DNA of 56,309 nt from Bacteroidales bacterium UBA7569 (GTDB taxonomy: Bacteria; Bacteroidota; Bacteroidia; Bacteroidales; Paludibacteraceae), in assembly GCA_002477945.1 (NCBI GenBank), contig DLLF01000003.1, positions 1-56,309 on the forward strand, in the 5' to 3' direction. The notes below the pieces were generated by a model. The model did not search any database and was not told the origin of the DNA. It saw only the letters and a program-made list of their open reading frames with translations. Below, one piece after another: positions 16,399 through 25,300 of the stretch. The translations under genes were made by a program, and so were the position numbers. Numbering within the stretch: position 1 is the first letter of the stretch; every line of letters starts with the position of its first letter.

Positions 16399-17211
16399 CT
16401 AATATGAAGCGGATTGCTTGCGGAGAAAGTTCACCAAGACATACTTGACAGCATTGACAATATGCTGACATAGCCATTCATACAGCCAATACCCCACTCT
16501 GTTATGCCAACGTTGAGGATGCGTTGTCAGCAAGACATGTGCGGGAAATGTGCCATTGCGCAGGGCATTGACAAGATCATCCGTGGTATGGTAAACCCAA
16601 CTATTTTTGACCCACATTGCCTGTTGTTGCGGGACCTTGTCACGAACCGACACCTTGTAACCATCCCAACATCTGCCCGTATCAGTCAGATAAAAAACAT
16701 CGTTGAAATCAGTGTTCAAATAAGGCTCGCCTATAATACCAAAGCGGTGATAGTCGGTATGTTGCCACAATGTTTTATTGTCGATATGACTTGCCGGAAC
16801 ACCATGCATACAAACCGTACAGACAGGATAAAACCCGCGAAAATAGTCAAGACTTTCAGCAAAATGCTTTTCGGCTTTTTGCCAGTCGCCATGACACAAA
16901 GACAAATCCTCATAGTGGTAGCCTATTTCCATTCCTTTATCGGCAATAGAACGGATAATGTCGGGATTGTTGCTTTGCTTTACGATGCGAAAATAGTAGG
17001 TAGAATGCACAGATAACTTATGCTCTAACTCTGCTACACGCAACGCCTGTGATGGCAGACGATCTATGTCATGGCGAAGAATGACAAACTTATCAGGCAA
17101 AGAAGACCGTTTGCAATACTGTTCATAGGTAAGAATCGCATACCCCGCCCCTATAAATGATTGCAAAAGAGACTTATATTTTGAAAGTGTAAAATCCATT
17201 GAAGAGGACAT
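16399..17211 (-). CDS. Polysaccharide deacetylase-like protein
   Basis: A 270-residue protein of the NodB-like carbohydrate esterase fold. The metal-binding HDxD motif is at residues 47-50 (KFVILRHDIDRLPSQALRVA); downstream are a YHYEDLSLCHG segment and an FPAHVLLTTHPQRWH segment that could supply further histidine ligands. Distant relatives include WbmS/WlaX-type proteins found with surface polysaccharide genes. The likely role is removal of an acyl group from a glycan, but the substrate is unknown. There is no signal peptide. The start codon overlaps the ettA stop codon (TAATG at 17213-17209), so it is translationally coupled to ettA, a strange pairing for a glycan enzyme. Repeat-bearing DNA follows it. 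Confidence 0.72.
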   Translation of the reverse strand: MSSSMDFTLSKYKSLLQSFIGAGYAILTYEQYCKRSSLPDKFVILRHDIDRLPSQALRVAELEHKLSVHSTYYFRIVKQSNNPDIIRSIADKGMEIGYHYEDLSLCHGDWQKAEKHFAESLDYFRGFYPVCTVCMHGVPASHIDNKTLWQHTDYHRFGIIGEPYLNTDFNDVFYLTDTGRCWDGYKVSVRDKVPQQQAMWVKNSWVYHTTDDLVNALRNGTFPAHVLLTTHPQRWHNRVGYWLYEWLCQHIVNAVKYVLVNFLRKQSASY

Positions 17212-18884
17212 TACATCAGTTTCTTGTAGCGGACACGGTGGGGAGTGAGGGCGTCTTCGCCGAGGCGCATCTTTTTGTTGGCTTCGTAGTCGGAGTAACT
17301 GCCCTCGAACCAGAACACCTTGGAGTCTCCCTCAAAAGCAAGGATGTGCGTGCAGATACGGTCAAGGAACCAGCGGTCGTGGCTGATAACCACTGCACAG
17401 CCGGCAAAGTTCTCCAAGCCTTCCTCCAAGGCACGCAGGGTGTTCACGTCTATATCGTTGGTAGGCTCGTCCAGCAACAGCACATTGGCTTCACTCTTGA
17501 GGGTCAGGGCAAGGTGCAGACGGTTACGCTCACCGCCTGACAGCACGCCGCACTTCTTCTCTTGGTCGCTTCCCGTGAAGTTGAAACGGCTCAAGTATGC
17601 CCTTGCATTGATTTCACGTCCGCCTACACGGATATACTCCGTACCATTGGCGATGGTCTCATACACAGTCTTCCCAGGGTCGATATTGGAGTGCACCTGG
17701 TCCACGTAGCCAATCTTCACCGTCTCACCTATGGAGAACGTGCCCTTGTCGGGCTGCTCCATACCCATAATCATACGGAACAGCGTGGTCTTACCCGCTC
17801 CGTTGGGACCAATAATACCCACTATGCCATTGGGCGGGAGCATGAAGTTGAGGTCTTCAAACAGCAGTTTGTCCCCAAAGGCTTTAGCCACTCCTTCGGC
17901 GTTGATGACCTTGTTGCCCAGACGCGGGCCATTGGGGATAAATATCTCGAGTTTCTCCTCACGCTCTTTCTGCTCCTCGTTGAGCATACGGTCGTAGGCA
18001 GCCAGACGCGCCTTACCCTTTGCCTGACGTGCTTTGGGAGCCATGCGCACCCATTCCAACTCGCGCTCCAAGGTCTTGCGACGCTTGCTTGCCTGCTTCT
18101 CCTCCATTGCCATACGGACTGTCTTCTGCTCAAGCCAAGAGGAGTAGTTGCCTTTCCATGGGATACCCTCACCACGGTCAAGTTCCAGTATCCAGCCTGC
18201 TACGTCGTCGAGGAAATAACGGTCGTGGGTGATGCAGATGACCGTACCCGCATATTGTTGCAGGTGCTGCTCCAGCCAATCGATAGACTCTGCGTCCAAG
18301 TGGTTGGTAGGCTCATCCAACAACAGGATGTCCGGCTGCTGCAGCAGCAATCGGCATAGTGCCACGCGGCGACGCTCACCGCCCGACAGGTTCTTCACCA
18401 TAGCATCATCGGCAGGGCAACGGAGGGCGTCCATAGCACGGTCGAGTTTGGTATCGATGTTCCATGCATCGCTGCTGTCCAATTTGTCCTGCAACTCGGC
18501 TTGGCGCGCCAGCAGTTTGTCGAAGTCGGCATCGGGTTCTGCAAAGGCAGCGTTGATGGCATCGTACTCCGCGAGCATGTCCATGATGGGCTGCACCCCC
18601 TCTTGCACGCACTCGCGCACCGTCTTTTCGGGGTCTAACTTCGGGTCTTGCTCCAAGTAGCCGACACTGTAGCCCGGGGAGAAAACCACTTCGCCGTCGT
18701 AGTTCTTGTCGATACCTGCAATGATTTTGAGCAGTGTGGACTTGCCCGCACCGTTCAAGCCGATGATACCAATCTTCGCTCCGTAGAAGAAACTCAGATA
18801 GATGTTGTTCAATACTCGTTTTTGGGGTGAGAAACTCTTGCTCACGCCCACCATAGAGAAAATAATTTTCTTGTCGTCTGCCAT
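17211..18884 (-). CDS. ettA: Energy-dependent translational throttle protein EttA (ABC-F)
   Basis: A 557-residue ABC-F protein (E. coli EttA is 555) that binds the ribosomal E site and gates entry into elongation according to the ATP/ADP ratio. It has two ATPase domains: Walker A GLNGAGKST (about 42) and GPNGAGKTT (about 355), signatures LSGGERRRVALCRLLL and LSGGERNRLHLALTLK, and Walker B LLLDEPTNHLD and LLLDEPTNDID. Between them is the charged linker ASKRRKTLERELEWVRMAPK followed by ARQAKGKARLAAYD. The first domain carries the EttA arm insertion (DKLLARQAELQDKLDSSDAW). The C-terminal residue codon overlaps the start region of a deacetylase-like gene (TAATG). Confidence 0.95.
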   Translation of the reverse strand: MADDKKIIFSMVGVSKSFSPQKRVLNNIYLSFFYGAKIGIIGLNGAGKSTLLKIIAGIDKNYDGEVVFSPGYSVGYLEQDPKLDPEKTVRECVQEGVQPIMDMLAEYDAINAAFAEPDADFDKLLARQAELQDKLDSSDAWNIDTKLDRAMDALRCPADDAMVKNLSGGERRRVALCRLLLQQPDILLLDEPTNHLDAESIDWLEQHLQQYAGTVICITHDRYFLDDVAGWILELDRGEGIPWKGNYSSWLEQKTVRMAMEEKQASKRRKTLERELEWVRMAPKARQAKGKARLAAYDRMLNEEQKEREEKLEIFIPNGPRLGNKVINAEGVAKAFGDKLLFEDLNFMLPPNGIVGIIGPNGAGKTTLFRMIMGMEQPDKGTFSIGETVKIGYVDQVHSNIDPGKTVYETIANGTEYIRVGGREINARAYLSRFNFTGSDQEKKCGVLSGGERNRLHLALTLKSEANVLLLDEPTNDIDVNTLRALEEGLENFAGCAVVISHDRWFLDRICTHILAFEGDSKVFWFEGSYSDYEANKKMRLGEDALTPHRVRYKKLM

Positions 18885-19102
18885 ATATGTTTATACTTCG
18901 TGTAAACTATTTGCTGTGCGAATGTCGGCAGGTTGGTGCCGTTATTATTCTGCCATTATTTGAGATTGCAGATTGAAATCATACAGAACGAAAACTACAA
19001 ATACATCAAGCGTTTTTTCATTTATTCTCCCCTAATACCTAATACGTGTCGGGGTCAACCTTTTTGCCATAGATAATAAGAATGTCAGGAGTCTATAGAC
19101 CA

Positions 19103-19140
19103 CAAAAGTACGAAATGGTAACTTTACCGGCACAAAGGTA
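19103..19140 (-). promoter_or_regulatory. Two candidate -7 boxes upstream of ettA
   Basis: TACCTTTG (19140-19133) and TACTTTTG (19110-19103) on the minus strand, 30 nt apart. Neither has a -33 element at exactly 19-20 nt (the nearest TTTG elements give about 12 and 22). Either would give ettA a leader of more than 200 nt. The rest of the 18885-19246 gap shows nothing else recognisable. Confidence 0.5.
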
Positions 19141-19191
19141 GTATATTTTTGACAAATATACGAATGGAAATGACAATAGATACAAAATGAC

Positions 19192-19218
19192 AGCGGCTAC
19201 TTGATTAGAGTAGCCGCT
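19192..19218 (-). terminator. Hairpin terminator after the LRR gene
   Basis: A perfect 10-pair stem AGCGGCTACT / AGTAGCCGCT with a 7-nt loop, 29 nt past the LRR stop codon and just before the ettA promoter boxes. Confidence 0.65.
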
Positions 19219-19246
19219 TAAAATTGAGAACCAATCGGATATTGTG

Positions 19247-21064
19247 TTATTTGACCTCAATGCCCATTAGAGTATAGAAACTATCGCCACGGAGAATCAA
19301 GACTTGTCCATCACGAAGGACTTTCTTCGGAGCCTCTCCTGCATCAGATATAGTTTCCACAGCCGTAATGGGTACAAACAATGCTTCTATAGTCATATCT
19401 TCCGTTACAGCAAATATATAAGGATTATCAGTCACGCCATTACTCCAAGAGACAAATTCATAGCCAAGAAGAGGTTGTGCCAGTAACGTTGCTGTTTCTC
19501 CATACGAAAACGATCCACCACCTATTGCGAACCCCTTTTCCGAATCATACGTCACTGTAATGGTATACGTGGTTACAGAAGTTGATAGTTCCTTGAGTTT
19601 GTCAGCATATCTCCGCCAAAAACTATCATTTTTGTAGGCTTTCATAGTGCCGAGAGGAATATAGATTGTCTCTACATTGTCCAACACATCTAACATGAGA
19701 CCAACCCAACTTGGCGGATTAGCAGAAAGGACCGTTATAGTTTTCAAAGAGGTACATCCAGAGAAAGCACCATTCGTAATCATCACACCACTAGGAATAG
19801 TGACTGAAAGCAAAGAGGTACAATTCATAAATGGCCAAGTTCCAATGGACGTTACGCCATTTGGTATGATAACCGATGTTATACCGCTACACTCGCAAAA
19901 AACATAGTCTCCAAGACTTGTAACGTTATCAGGGATGATTACTTCGCCCGTTTGCGCAGCACTACAAGCCATCAGAGTTGTTTTAGATGCATCGCTATAT
20001 ACAAGATTTCCATCAACATAACCATTGACACACTTAGCACCCCATGGCGCACCTGTTGCGTTGCCATGATACACAACATGAGGAACTCCTTCAAAGGCAT
20101 CGGACCCAATATGTGTTACACTATTTGGAACCGTCACTGACATTAAAGAAGTGCAACCATAGAAAGCATCGTTCCCAATATCTGTTACCCCGTCAGGAAT
20201 GACAACAGAAGTTAAAGAGAGACATCCGTAAAAGGTATATTCTTCGATGCTTGTTACGCCCTTCGGAATAATAATCGAAACCAAAGATGTACAACCATAA
20301 AAAGCATTATTCCATATACTTCTTACACTGCTTGGAATCAGTACAAAAGACAATGATACACAATTCTCAAAAGCACTGTAACCTATTTCTGTTACACTAT
20401 TCGGAATGATAATGGAGGAAAGGGAGGTACAATCAGCAAAAGTTTTGTAACCCAGAGTAGTCACCCCCATAGGGATCGTCATAGATTTTAGAGCAGTGCA
20501 ACCCGAAAAGGCACCACCCCCAATTTCAGTTACACTGCTTGGGATGGAGATGCTTGTCAGAGTGGTGCAGCCTGAAAAGGCATCAGAACCTATTTTAGTT
20601 ACACCACTTGGGAGGGTAACAGAAGAAAGAGCAGTGCATCCTGAAAAGGCATCCGTACCAATTTCTGTTACACTGCTTGGAATGCTAACAGAAGATAGAG
20701 AGGAACACCCCATAAACATCTCATGCGGAATATCTGTTATTTGGCTTCCTTCAAAAGTAACGGAACACAAAGACATACAATTCTTGAATATACTACTGCA
20801 CATAACAGACACCGAGTTGGGAATAGTAATGGAAAGTAAGGAGGTGTTTCCTTGAAAGGCCGCCGTCCAAATGTCTTCCACGTCAAATTGAAATTCGATT
20901 ATTCCATGCCCATTCGAGAATGTGTGGCTAACAATACTATTGCCTGGGAAATCAGCATCTGTAAGATCTGACAACTTCTCGGTGGCTTCATAGGTAATAA
21001 CATTACCAGCCAGCATGTGTGCAGCAAAGAACATCGCCGCTAATACAGATAAAATCTTTTTCAT
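19247..21064 (-). CDS. BspA-like leucine-rich-repeat surface protein
   Basis: A 605-residue secreted protein with a signal peptide (MKKILSVLAAMFFAAHMLAG). Residues about 75-440 are a run of about 23-residue leucine-rich repeats of the BspA/Treponema type (for example CTSLSSIIIPNSVTEIGYSA then FENC), interrupted near residue 330 by a loop (VYHGNATGAPWGAKCVNGYV). A short beta domain follows (TYTITVTYDSEKGFAIGGGS), of the type seen in repeat-rich Bacteroidota surface proteins. The last residues (KKVLRDGQVLILRGDSFYTL then MGIEVK) match the tail often seen on secreted Bacteroidales proteins and taken as a type IX secretion signal. The protein is probably surface-exposed and adhesive. A hairpin terminator follows; no promoter box was found. 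Confidence 0.88.
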   Translation of the reverse strand: MKKILSVLAAMFFAAHMLAGNVITYEATEKLSDLTDADFPGNSIVSHTFSNGHGIIEFQFDVEDIWTAAFQGNTSLLSITIPNSVSVMCSSIFKNCMSLCSVTFEGSQITDIPHEMFMGCSSLSSVSIPSSVTEIGTDAFSGCTALSSVTLPSGVTKIGSDAFSGCTTLTSISIPSSVTEIGGGAFSGCTALKSMTIPMGVTTLGYKTFADCTSLSSIIIPNSVTEIGYSAFENCVSLSFVLIPSSVRSIWNNAFYGCTSLVSIIIPKGVTSIEEYTFYGCLSLTSVVIPDGVTDIGNDAFYGCTSLMSVTVPNSVTHIGSDAFEGVPHVVYHGNATGAPWGAKCVNGYVDGNLVYSDASKTTLMACSAAQTGEVIIPDNVTSLGDYVFCECSGITSVIIPNGVTSIGTWPFMNCTSLLSVTIPSGVMITNGAFSGCTSLKTITVLSANPPSWVGLMLDVLDNVETIYIPLGTMKAYKNDSFWRRYADKLKELSTSVTTYTITVTYDSEKGFAIGGGSFSYGETATLLAQPLLGYEFVSWSNGVTDNPYIFAVTEDMTIEALFVPITAVETISDAGEAPKKVLRDGQVLILRGDSFYTLMGIEVK

Positions 21065-21123
21065 AATGTTGTAATAAAATAGAGGTTAACCGTTGCCGGA
21101 ACCAAGTTAATATAATGTTTGAT

Positions 21124-21783
21124 TTAGTTTGAACTGAGTTTATGCAATGTCGGAATCCATTGGATTACTTTCTGAATGTTGCTTACAGCAAAGTCCCACA
21201 AGACGACTCCTGCACAACCAGTGCCGCCCGTTAGGCCTTTCCCTACTCCACCTGCAAAGGCTTTCACTATTTCCAGCAAAGCAGTATGCAAGTTTGTATC
21301 CTTCATGGTCCGTTTGAAGGCTGACAAAACAGCCTCCTTCTCTTGTTCAGAAAGGATTGTTGTTTCCAGCAAATACACAAGATTATCCATGCTTATCACC
21401 ATCATTTCCGAATTAAAAGAGCGGTCGCCAAAACGTCCGTCTTTCTTCAGAAGATTGTCGATATAAAGGTATAATCCTTTATTCTCCATAATGAACTCCA
21501 CATATTTGTTGTCTTTCATTTGGGGCTTTGCCTCTTTCAGAAGTTGCAGAAACTGTGCATTGTAGGCAGAAAATTCCGGTTGGGAATACTGAAGACCGGC
21601 TTCGTATCTCAGTCTCTTGATTTTAGTTTGCGGTACTTTCAGTTTCAGGCTTAACTCATAGTCGTTGAGGCAACGGTACTCATCAGTTTGAAGTATACAA
21701 TAGAAGATGTATACTTCAAAGTCATTCTTGTTCATGCTCCCCCAACCTCGTTGAAGATACATGCTTAGGAATCGGTTTGTCAT
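21124..21783 (-). CDS. Hypothetical protein with possible N-terminal helix-turn-helix
   Basis: A 219-residue protein I do not recognise. The N-terminal part (residues 17-65) is predicted helical, and DYELSLKLKVPQTKIKRLRY could be a winged-helix or HTH segment. The middle is charged and helical. Near residue 180 a glycine-rich hydrophobic stretch (AFAGGVGKGLTGGTGCAGVV) resembles a membrane-inserting or glycine-zipper helix. There is no signal peptide. The start could be 21783 or the internal Met at residue 17 (MNKNDFEVYIFY). It lies between the 6S-like RNA and the LRR gene (59 nt gap), so it might be co-transcribed with the LRR gene. The coding case rests on length, open frame and coherent composition. 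Confidence 0.6.
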   Translation of the reverse strand: MTNRFLSMYLQRGWGSMNKNDFEVYIFYCILQTDEYRCLNDYELSLKLKVPQTKIKRLRYEAGLQYSQPEFSAYNAQFLQLLKEAKPQMKDNKYVEFIMENKGLYLYIDNLLKKDGRFGDRSFNSEMMVISMDNLVYLLETTILSEQEKEAVLSAFKRTMKDTNLHTALLEIVKAFAGGVGKGLTGGTGCAGVVLWDFAVSNIQKVIQWIPTLHKLSSN

Positions 21784-21873
21784 AACATATTCGAATTATT
21801 GCCTACTCTTGGTCAGGATTTTCGGCTTCCTCCCTTGACTTGCATATTCAAGTATATGTTTGCTTACAGACAT

Positions 21874-21909
21874 AAAAAAACGCGGATTTCCGTTAGTCAA
21901 TCCGTGTTT
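21874..21909 (-). terminator. Terminator of the 6S-like RNA
   Basis: An 11-pair stem (one mismatch) at 21909-21899 / 21888-21878, followed by seven T on the minus strand (21880-21874). This is one of the cleanest intrinsic terminators in the window. Confidence 0.8.
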
Positions 21910-22084
21910 CGAGGTCCTGAGAAAACCGTATCTTATCGAGAAAAACTTGCAGAAACCCACGCGTGTATATTCAAGCACACCCCTTGGCAACACCAAGGCA
22001 CAATGTGTGTAAAGAATACACCCATAGGCATCTACTAATGTCTTGCTATCGAAAGATACTTCAAAAGTTCTCAGGTTTCGAAAC
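21874..22084 (-). ncRNA. ssrS: 6S-like (SsrS) structured RNA
   Basis: About 210 nt on the minus strand folds into one long rod. The closing stem pairs TTTCGA with TCGAAA and CCTGAGAA with TTCTCAGG; a second stem pairs GTATCTTTCGA with TCGATAAGATAC (one bulge). A large central open region follows, then GTGTATTC with GAATATACAC, CACAC with GTGTG, and an apical CCTTGG-TGTTG-CCAAGG hairpin. A rod with a large central bubble is the hallmark of 6S RNA, which sequesters housekeeping RNA polymerase. It ends in a strong terminator (AAACACGGATT / AATCCGCGTTT then seven T). An inverted repeat AGCGTT-N4-AACGCT (22111-22096) lies just upstream. The reading frame across it (21796-22155) runs through the terminator and is not credible. 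Assigned by structure, not by covariance search. Confidence 0.75.
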
Positions 22085-22184
22085 ATCGAGTTGCAAGCGT
22101 TAGTAAACGCTATTGCATTTGGGAAATGATATGTGAATGAAGTCATCATTACCAAACGCTAATATGTCCACAAAGCCCACCCAA

Positions 22185-22310
22185 CCGCTTTCTCGGGATA
22201 CCACTGTATCCGTCACAGAAAACCACCGTGTGGGTTTTGCTGTATGCTGACACGTTTTATCGTCCGCCAGCATGAGACGACAAACCCGACTGCAAAAGCA
22301 GTCAGGTTTT
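22185..22310. other. Hairpin-dense gap between aspS and the 6S-like RNA
   Basis: It contains GGATACCACTGTATCC (a hairpin), AAAACCACCGTGTGGGTTTT (a stem with one bulge), an ATGCTG/CAGCAT stem near 22255-22275, and the aspS terminator AAACCCGACTGC-AAAA-GCAGTCAGGTTT (22282-22309, one mismatch). The last ends fabD-aspS on the minus strand; the others have no assigned role and could belong to a small RNA. Confidence 0.5.
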
Positions 22311-22332
22311 ATTATCCAAGCCGCCCAATGTA

Positions 22333-24084
22333 TTATTCGGGAGCGTTGATACTGAGTTCCAATTCGTCCAACTGGCTCTGGTCAATGACTCCGGGGGCTC
22401 CCAACATTACATCACGTCCCTGATTGTTTTTCGGGAAAGCAATGCAATCGCGGATAGAATCCAATCCTGCAAAGAGGGAGACAAACCGGTCTAATCCATA
22501 CGCCAGACCGCCATGAGGAGGTGCACCATACTTGAAGGCATTCATCAAGAAGCCAAACTTCTGCTGTGCTTTCTCGGGTGTAAACCCAAGTACTTCGAAT
22601 ACTTTTTCCTGAAGGGCTGCATCGTGAATACGAATACTACCTCCACCCACTTCAACACCATTGATAACCATATCGTAAGCGTTGGCACGAACCCTTGCAG
22701 GGTCGGTATCCAACAAGGGGATATCCTCGGGTTTTGGTGCCGTGAAAGGATGGTGCATAGCCATCAGACGATTTTCTTCATCGGACCACTCATACATGGG
22801 GAAGTCAATTACCCAAAGGCAACTGTATTTGTTTTTGTCGCGAAGGCCCAATTGATTTCCCATTTCAAGACGCAGTTCGCAGAGTTGCTTGCGCGTCTTC
22901 ATGGCATCATCACCACTCAAAATGAGAATCAGATCGCCAGGTTCAGCCGAAAAGGCTTTCTTCATTTCCTGAAGAATATCCTGACTATAGAACTTGTCCA
23001 CACTTGATTTAACTGTTCCATCGGCCTCCACACGTGCATAAACAAGTCCTTTTGCCCCCACTTGCGGACGGCGAACAAACTCTGTCAGCGAGTCGATTTG
23101 CTTTCGAGTATATTGAGCGGCACCCTTTGCACAGATACCTCCTATGTAGGCAGCATTGTCGAATACAGAGAAACCATATCCCTTCAACATATCCAGTTCC
23201 ACAAAACGCATATCGAAACGCGTATCAGGCTTGTCGGAACCATAGTACTTCATAGCGTCCGCCCAAGTCATCCGCGGCAACTTGGGAAGGTCAATGCCTT
23301 TGATAACCTTGAAGAGATGGCGTGACATTCCCTCGAACATATTCAGAACATCTTCCTGCTCCACAAAGGACATCTCACAGTCAATCTGCGTAAATTCCGG
23401 TTGCCGGTCGGCACGAAGGTCTTCGTCGCGGAAACATTTCACAATCTGGAAATAGCGGTCGAAGCCGCTGACCATAAGCAACTGCTTCAGAATTTGCGGA
23501 CTCTGCGGCAATGCATAGAACTGTCCTGGATTCATACGCGAAGGTACAACGAAATCTCTTGCGCCCTCGGGTGTGGAATTGACCAAGACAGGAGTCTCCA
23601 CTTCCAAGAACCCCTGCTCATCCAAATAGCGGCGTACCTCAAACGCCATTTTGTGGCGAAGTTCCAAGTTTTTACGCACACATTGGCGGCGGAGATCCAA
23701 GTAGCGATACTTCATGCGCAGGTCGTCTCCGCCATCGGTCTCATCCTCAATCGTAAAAGGAGGAGTCACGGCAGGATTGAGGACATTCAATTCAGTGACT
23801 TCAATCTCAATTTCTCCCGTCGGGAGTTGCACATTCTTTGAGAAACGCTCTTTCACAAGCCCCGTTACTTGCAGCACATATTCGCGTCCCAAATGATTTA
23901 CCTGCTCGAAAACTCCGGCATTTGTCTCCTGATTAAATGCCAACTGGGTTATACCATATCTGTCGCGCAAATCGATGAAAGTCATTCCACCCATTTTGCG
24001 GATACGTTGCACCCATCCTGCGAGGGTAACTACACGCCCTGCATCCTGCAGGCGCAGTTCACCACATGTATTGGTTCTATACAT
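22333..24084 (-). CDS. aspS: Aspartyl-tRNA synthetase
   Basis: A 583-residue class IIb synthetase that charges tRNA-Asp. An N-terminal OB-fold anticodon-binding domain (VTLAGWVQRIRKMGGMTFID) precedes class II motif 2 (CFRDEDLRADRQPEFTQID), a GAD insertion domain typical of bacterial-type AspRS, and motif 3 (HGGLAYGLDRFVSLFAG). The length matches E. coli AspRS (590). Whether it is discriminating or also charges tRNA-Asn cannot be told from the window. It starts 11 nt after the fabD stop codon and shares its transcript; a hairpin follows the stop. Confidence 0.96.
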   Translation of the reverse strand: MYRTNTCGELRLQDAGRVVTLAGWVQRIRKMGGMTFIDLRDRYGITQLAFNQETNAGVFEQVNHLGREYVLQVTGLVKERFSKNVQLPTGEIEIEVTELNVLNPAVTPPFTIEDETDGGDDLRMKYRYLDLRRQCVRKNLELRHKMAFEVRRYLDEQGFLEVETPVLVNSTPEGARDFVVPSRMNPGQFYALPQSPQILKQLLMVSGFDRYFQIVKCFRDEDLRADRQPEFTQIDCEMSFVEQEDVLNMFEGMSRHLFKVIKGIDLPKLPRMTWADAMKYYGSDKPDTRFDMRFVELDMLKGYGFSVFDNAAYIGGICAKGAAQYTRKQIDSLTEFVRRPQVGAKGLVYARVEADGTVKSSVDKFYSQDILQEMKKAFSAEPGDLILILSGDDAMKTRKQLCELRLEMGNQLGLRDKNKYSCLWVIDFPMYEWSDEENRLMAMHHPFTAPKPEDIPLLDTDPARVRANAYDMVINGVEVGGGSIRIHDAALQEKVFEVLGFTPEKAQQKFGFLMNAFKYGAPPHGGLAYGLDRFVSLFAGLDSIRDCIAFPKNNQGRDVMLGAPGVIDQSQLDELELSINAPE

Positions 24085-24095
24085 AAAATATACTA

Positions 24096-24965
24096 TTAAC
24101 TTACTACTACACTTGAATCTATTTTGCGAATCAGTCCTTTCAAAACATCACCGGGACCGAACTCACGGAACTCCGTCGCCCCATCCAAAATCATATTCCG
24201 TACGGTCTGCGTCCAATGGACAGGAGACATAAGTTGAGCCACCAGATTCTGCTTAATCAAATCGGGATTAGTCTGAGGATAGGCATTTACGTTTTGATAG
24301 ATAGGACAGAAAGGTGCATGGAAGTCAGTTGCAATGATAGCCTCTTTGAGTTCTTCTGCCGCAGGCTGCATCAAAGGTGAATGGAAAGCCCCTCCGACAT
24401 TCAACTTGATAGCACGCTTCGCTCCAAGTTCTTTCAGTTTCTCACATGCGGCATCGACACCATCCACAGTACCCGATATAACAATCTGTCCCTGACAATT
24501 ATAGTTGGCTGCCACGACCATGTGTTCTTTGATCCGTTCGCATGTTTCGTCCACCACATTGTCGGGAAGTCCAATGATCGCCGCCATAGTGGATGGCTGC
24601 AATTCACATGCTTTTTGCATCGCCATGGCACGCTTTGAAACCAAGCGCAGGGCATCTTCAAATGCCAATGCGCCGCAAGCGACCAGTGCACTATATTCAC
24701 CCAAGGAGTGTCCTGCCACCATGTTCGGTTTGTCCTTTGCCAAGACTTTAGCCGCAATCACAGAGTGCAGAAAAACAGCGGGTTGTGTTACTTTTGTTTC
24801 ACGCAGGTCCTCTTCCGTACCATTAAACATGATGTCCGTTATGCGGAAACCCAACACGTTGTCAGCCTTTTCGAACATTTCTTTTGCAACGGGATAGGAA
24901 TCGTAGAGATCTTTACCCATTCCCACAAACTGCGCCCCTTGACCCGGGAATACAAACACTTTCAT
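24096..24965 (-). CDS. fabD: Malonyl-CoA:acyl carrier protein transacylase
   Basis: A 289-residue enzyme that transfers malonate from CoA to acyl carrier protein, the entry step of fatty acid synthesis. It begins MKVFVFPGQGAQFVGMGKDL, has the nucleophile Ser87 in AGHSLGEYSALV, an active-site arginine region (LVSKRAMAMQKAC) and the catalytic histidine in GGAFHSPLMQPA. Full length. It is the first gene of a two-gene operon with aspS and has a TTG-N20-TACTTTTG promoter. Confidence 0.95.
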   Translation of the reverse strand: MKVFVFPGQGAQFVGMGKDLYDSYPVAKEMFEKADNVLGFRITDIMFNGTEEDLRETKVTQPAVFLHSVIAAKVLAKDKPNMVAGHSLGEYSALVACGALAFEDALRLVSKRAMAMQKACELQPSTMAAIIGLPDNVVDETCERIKEHMVVAANYNCQGQIVISGTVDGVDAACEKLKELGAKRAIKLNVGGAFHSPLMQPAAEELKEAIIATDFHAPFCPIYQNVNAYPQTNPDLIKQNLVAQLMSPVHWTQTVRNMILDGATEFREFGPGDVLKGLIRKIDSSVVVS

Positions 24966-25028
24966 ATTATTCAGATTATAAGTATCTTATGTTAATATCT
25001 TTATATTTTGCAGTATTCATAGAGTATG

Positions 25029-25059
25029 CAAAAGTACGACTTATTTTTCAAGTATGCAA
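25029..25059 (-). promoter_or_regulatory. fabD-aspS promoter (TTG-N20-TACTTTTG)
   Basis: TACTTTTG at 25036-25029 and TTG at 25059-25057 on the minus strand, 20 nt apart, giving a leader of about 57 nt. Confidence 0.65.
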
Positions 25060-25099
25060 GAGCCATACATTAGACGACATTCCGTTCGATTGCCAAGGT

Positions 25100-25200
25100 A
25101 TTTACGATTGGACAATTCAGACCTCCCCTCCCCCTCCAAAGGATAGGCTAATCAATCTCTCGTTGAGGGGTCGTTCAGGTCTCGATGAAGGGTCGTAAGG
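25100..25200 (+). repeat. Dispersed repeat, A module
   Basis: It begins TTTACGATTGGACAATTCAG, then GACCTCCCC, CCCCTCCAAAGGAT, and two GAGGGGTCG / GAAGGGTCG units joined by GGTCTC. It aligns with 16226-16327 along its whole length. There is no B module beside it. It occupies most of the 24966-25300 gap not used by the fabD promoter and the gcvP-yitT terminator. Confidence 0.75.
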
Positions 25201-25230
25201 AGTTTCTATATGAAAGCGATTTCCAAGATT

Positions 25231-25272
25231 ACAGAAAAGAAAACTGCCCGAAAGGATGTACTTCCGAACAGT
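25231..25272 (-). terminator. Terminator after gcvP-yitT
   Basis: A 12-pair stem with wobbles (ACTGTTCGGAAG / CTTTCGGGCAGT), a 6-nt loop and a trailing TTTCTTTTCT on the minus strand, 28 nt after the yitT-like stop codon. Confidence 0.75.
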
Positions 25273-25300
25273 TGATCCGACAGACGACAGATTGTATTGA

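Noticed and set aside
21796..22155. 119-residue minus-strand frame across the 6S-like RNA
   Set aside because: It reads through a strong terminator and the paired structure of the RNA; no coding signal.
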